From assembly GCA_002395865.1 (NCBI GenBank), contig DGVE01000230.1:1-23676 (forward strand): DNA of 23,676 bases. Reading direction: 5' to 3'. The number at the start of each line of letters is the position of its first letter. Within the stretch, counting starts at the first letter, position 1. The notes under the pieces are model-generated. The model made no database searches. It was given only the letters and a program-made list of their open reading frames with translations, and had not been told where the DNA came from. The translations under genes and the position numbers were made by a program. Below, one piece after another: positions 22,313 to 23,676 of the stretch. The DNA comes from Lachnospiraceae bacterium UBA4292 (lineage in GTDB: Bacteria; Bacillota; Clostridia; Lachnospirales; Lachnospiraceae).

Positions 22313-23676
22313 ACAGCTTGAGAAAACCTACGATCCTGCCGACATAGAGGGCAGGCTTTATCAGAAGTGGCTCGACGGCGGCTACTTCCACGCAGAGGTG
22401 AATCCCGACAGGAAGCCGTTCACCATCATAATGCCGCCGCCCAATGTCACAGGACAGCTCCATATGGGACATGCCCTTGACAACACCATGCAGGATATAC
22501 TTATCAGATTTAAGCGTATGCAGGGCTACGAGGCTCTCTGGCAGCCGGGCACCGACCACGCAGCCATCTCCACCGAGGTCAAGGTCATCGAGAAGCTTAA
22601 GAAGGAAGGTATCGACAAGAAGGATATCGGCCGCGAGGGCTTCCTTAAGGAGTGCTGGGACTGGAGAAACAAGTTTGGCTCGAGGATAGTGAGTCAGCTC
22701 AAGAGGCTCGGCTCTTCCGCAGACTGGGAGAGGGAGCGCTTCACCATGGACGAGGGCTCCACGGCCGCAGTCATGGAGACATTTACGGGTCTCTATAAGA
22801 AGGGACTCATCTACAAGGGCTCAAGAATAGGCAACTGGTGTCCTGTCTGCAAGACATCCATATCCGATGCGGAGGTCGAGTACGAAGAGCAGGACGGTTT
22901 CTTCTGGCACATCAATTACCCGGTCAAGGGCGAAGAGGGAAGGTTCGTGGAGATAGCCACCACCAGACCCGAGACCCTGCTGGGCGATACAGCTGTGGCT
23001 GTCAATCCGGACGATGACAGATATAAGGACATCGTCGGCAAGACCCTCATCCTGCCACTCGTGGGCAGGGAGATACCGGTCATAGCGGATTCGTACGTAG
23101 ACAAGGAGTTCGGAACCGGTTGCGTGAAGATCACGCCCGCCCACGACCCGAACGATTTCGAGGTCGGAAAGAGACATGACCTCGAGGAGATAAATGTACT
23201 TAACGACGACGCCACCATCAATGAAAACGGCGGCAAATACGTCGGTATGGACCGTTACGAGGCCAGAAAGCTCATCGTGAAGGAACTCACAGAGCTCGGA
23301 CTTCTCGTAAAGACCGTTCCCCACAGGCACAATGTCGGAACACACGACAGATGCGGTACCACAGTCGAGCCCATGGTGAAAAACCAGTGGTTCGTAAAGA
23401 TGAGCGAGCTCATAAAGCCCGCCGCAGAGGCCATCAAAAACGGCGACATAAAGCTCCTTCCCGAGAGGATGGAGAAGACATATTTCAACTGGACCGACAA
23501 TATCCGCGACTGGTGCATCAGCCGCCAGCTCTGGTGGGGCCACCGGATCCCCGCTTATTATTGCGACGACTGCGGTGAAATTGTGGTAGCCGGAGAGAAG
23601 CCGGCTGTCTGCCCCAAGTGCGGGTGCAGCCATCTGACCCAGGATGAAGACACCCTGGATACCTGGTTCTCCTCCG
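22305..23676 (+). CDS. valS: Valine--tRNA ligase ValS (3' partial)
   Basis: The frame stays open to the right edge and gives 457 residues of about 880 expected. ValS charges tRNA-Val with valine in the cytoplasm. The class I signature appears as HMGH (53-56) after PPPNVTGQL. The editing domain shows [16 protein letters not shown] (from 218), followed by [16 protein letters not shown] zinc-ribbon insertion has Cys420, Cys423, Cys436 and Cys439, and then the TLDTWFSS motif. The KMSKS loop and anticodon-binding domain lie beyond the window. The start [11 protein letters not shown] fits the family. The only purine-rich site (AAGAGG, 22283-22288) is 16 bases upstream, which is far. No T-box leader fits in the 55-bp gap, though many Firmicutes valS genes have one. 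Expression may depend on read-through from the operon before it. Confidence 0.97.
   Translation, partial: MSKQLEKTYDPADIEGRLYQKWLDGGYFHAEVNPDRKPFTIIMPPPNVTGQLHMGHALDNTMQDILIRFKRMQGYEALWQPGTDHAAISTEVKVIEKLKKEGIDKKDIGREGFLKECWDWRNKFGSRIVSQLKRLGSSADWERERFTMDEGSTAAVMETFTGLYKKGLIYKGSRIGNWCPVCKTSISDAEVEYEEQDGFFWHINYPVKGEEGRFVEIATTRPETLLGDTAVAVNPDDDRYKDIVGKTLILPLVGREIPVIADSYVDKEFGTGCVKITPAHDPNDFEVGKRHDLEEINVLNDDATINENGGKYVGMDRYEARKLIVKELTELGLLVKTVPHRHNVGTHDRCGTTVEPMVKNQWFVKMSELIKPAAEAIKNGDIKLLPERMEKTYFNWTDNIRDWCISRQLWWGHRIPAYYCDDCGEIVVAGEKPAVCPKCGCSHLTQDEDTLDTWFSS

Overview
The window looks like chromosomal DNA of a Lachnospiraceae-type member of the Clostridia. The evidence is moderate-to-high GC content, heavy use of AGA/AGG arginine and ATA isoleucine codons, purine-rich Shine-Dalgarno sites, and a 1193-residue protein beside an Hsp70-like partner that resemble the Lachnospiraceae families I remember as DUF5717 and DUF5716 (recalled, not searched). 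Genes are densely packed. All but one are on the plus strand, no gene-free gap exceeds 300 bases, and I see no tRNA, rRNA, CRISPR array, insertion sequence or prophage gene.

Layout. From 1 to 6906 come a tandem AAA+ ATPase cut by the left edge, an aconitase-family hydratase of the YbhJ type, a membrane-bound HD-GYP protein, and a ClpX-type unfoldase that is probably a paralogue. From 6952 to 9807 a good promoter drives an XpaC-like membrane protein with an Asn/Tyr-rich N-terminus and a TelA-family protein, closed by a terminator. One minus-strand XRE regulator (9866-10192) has its own promoter and terminator. From 10453 to 16436 lies a MoxR ATPase, DUF58 and transglutaminase (TgpA-like) module followed by rarA and a terminator. 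From 16442 to 22249 a strong promoter drives a three-gene operon: a large DUF5717-like beta-sandwich/solenoid protein, an Hsp70/actin-fold protein and a repeat-type helical protein. valS starts at 22305 and runs off the right edge.

The most interesting signal is an RNA element found twice, upstream of the XpaC/TelA pair and upstream of the DUF5717-type operon. Each leader has a hairpin, then a second hairpin whose loop holds GCAGGCA, then TGCCTGC or TGCCTGT that can pair with that loop to form an H-type pseudoknot, then exactly 12 nt to an ATG with no convincing Shine-Dalgarno site. The stem sequences differ completely but keep their pairing, which is what a conserved structured RNA shows. 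I infer that the two operons share post-transcriptional control. Together with the unusual Hsp70-like operon, this is my best candidate for an undescribed system in the window.
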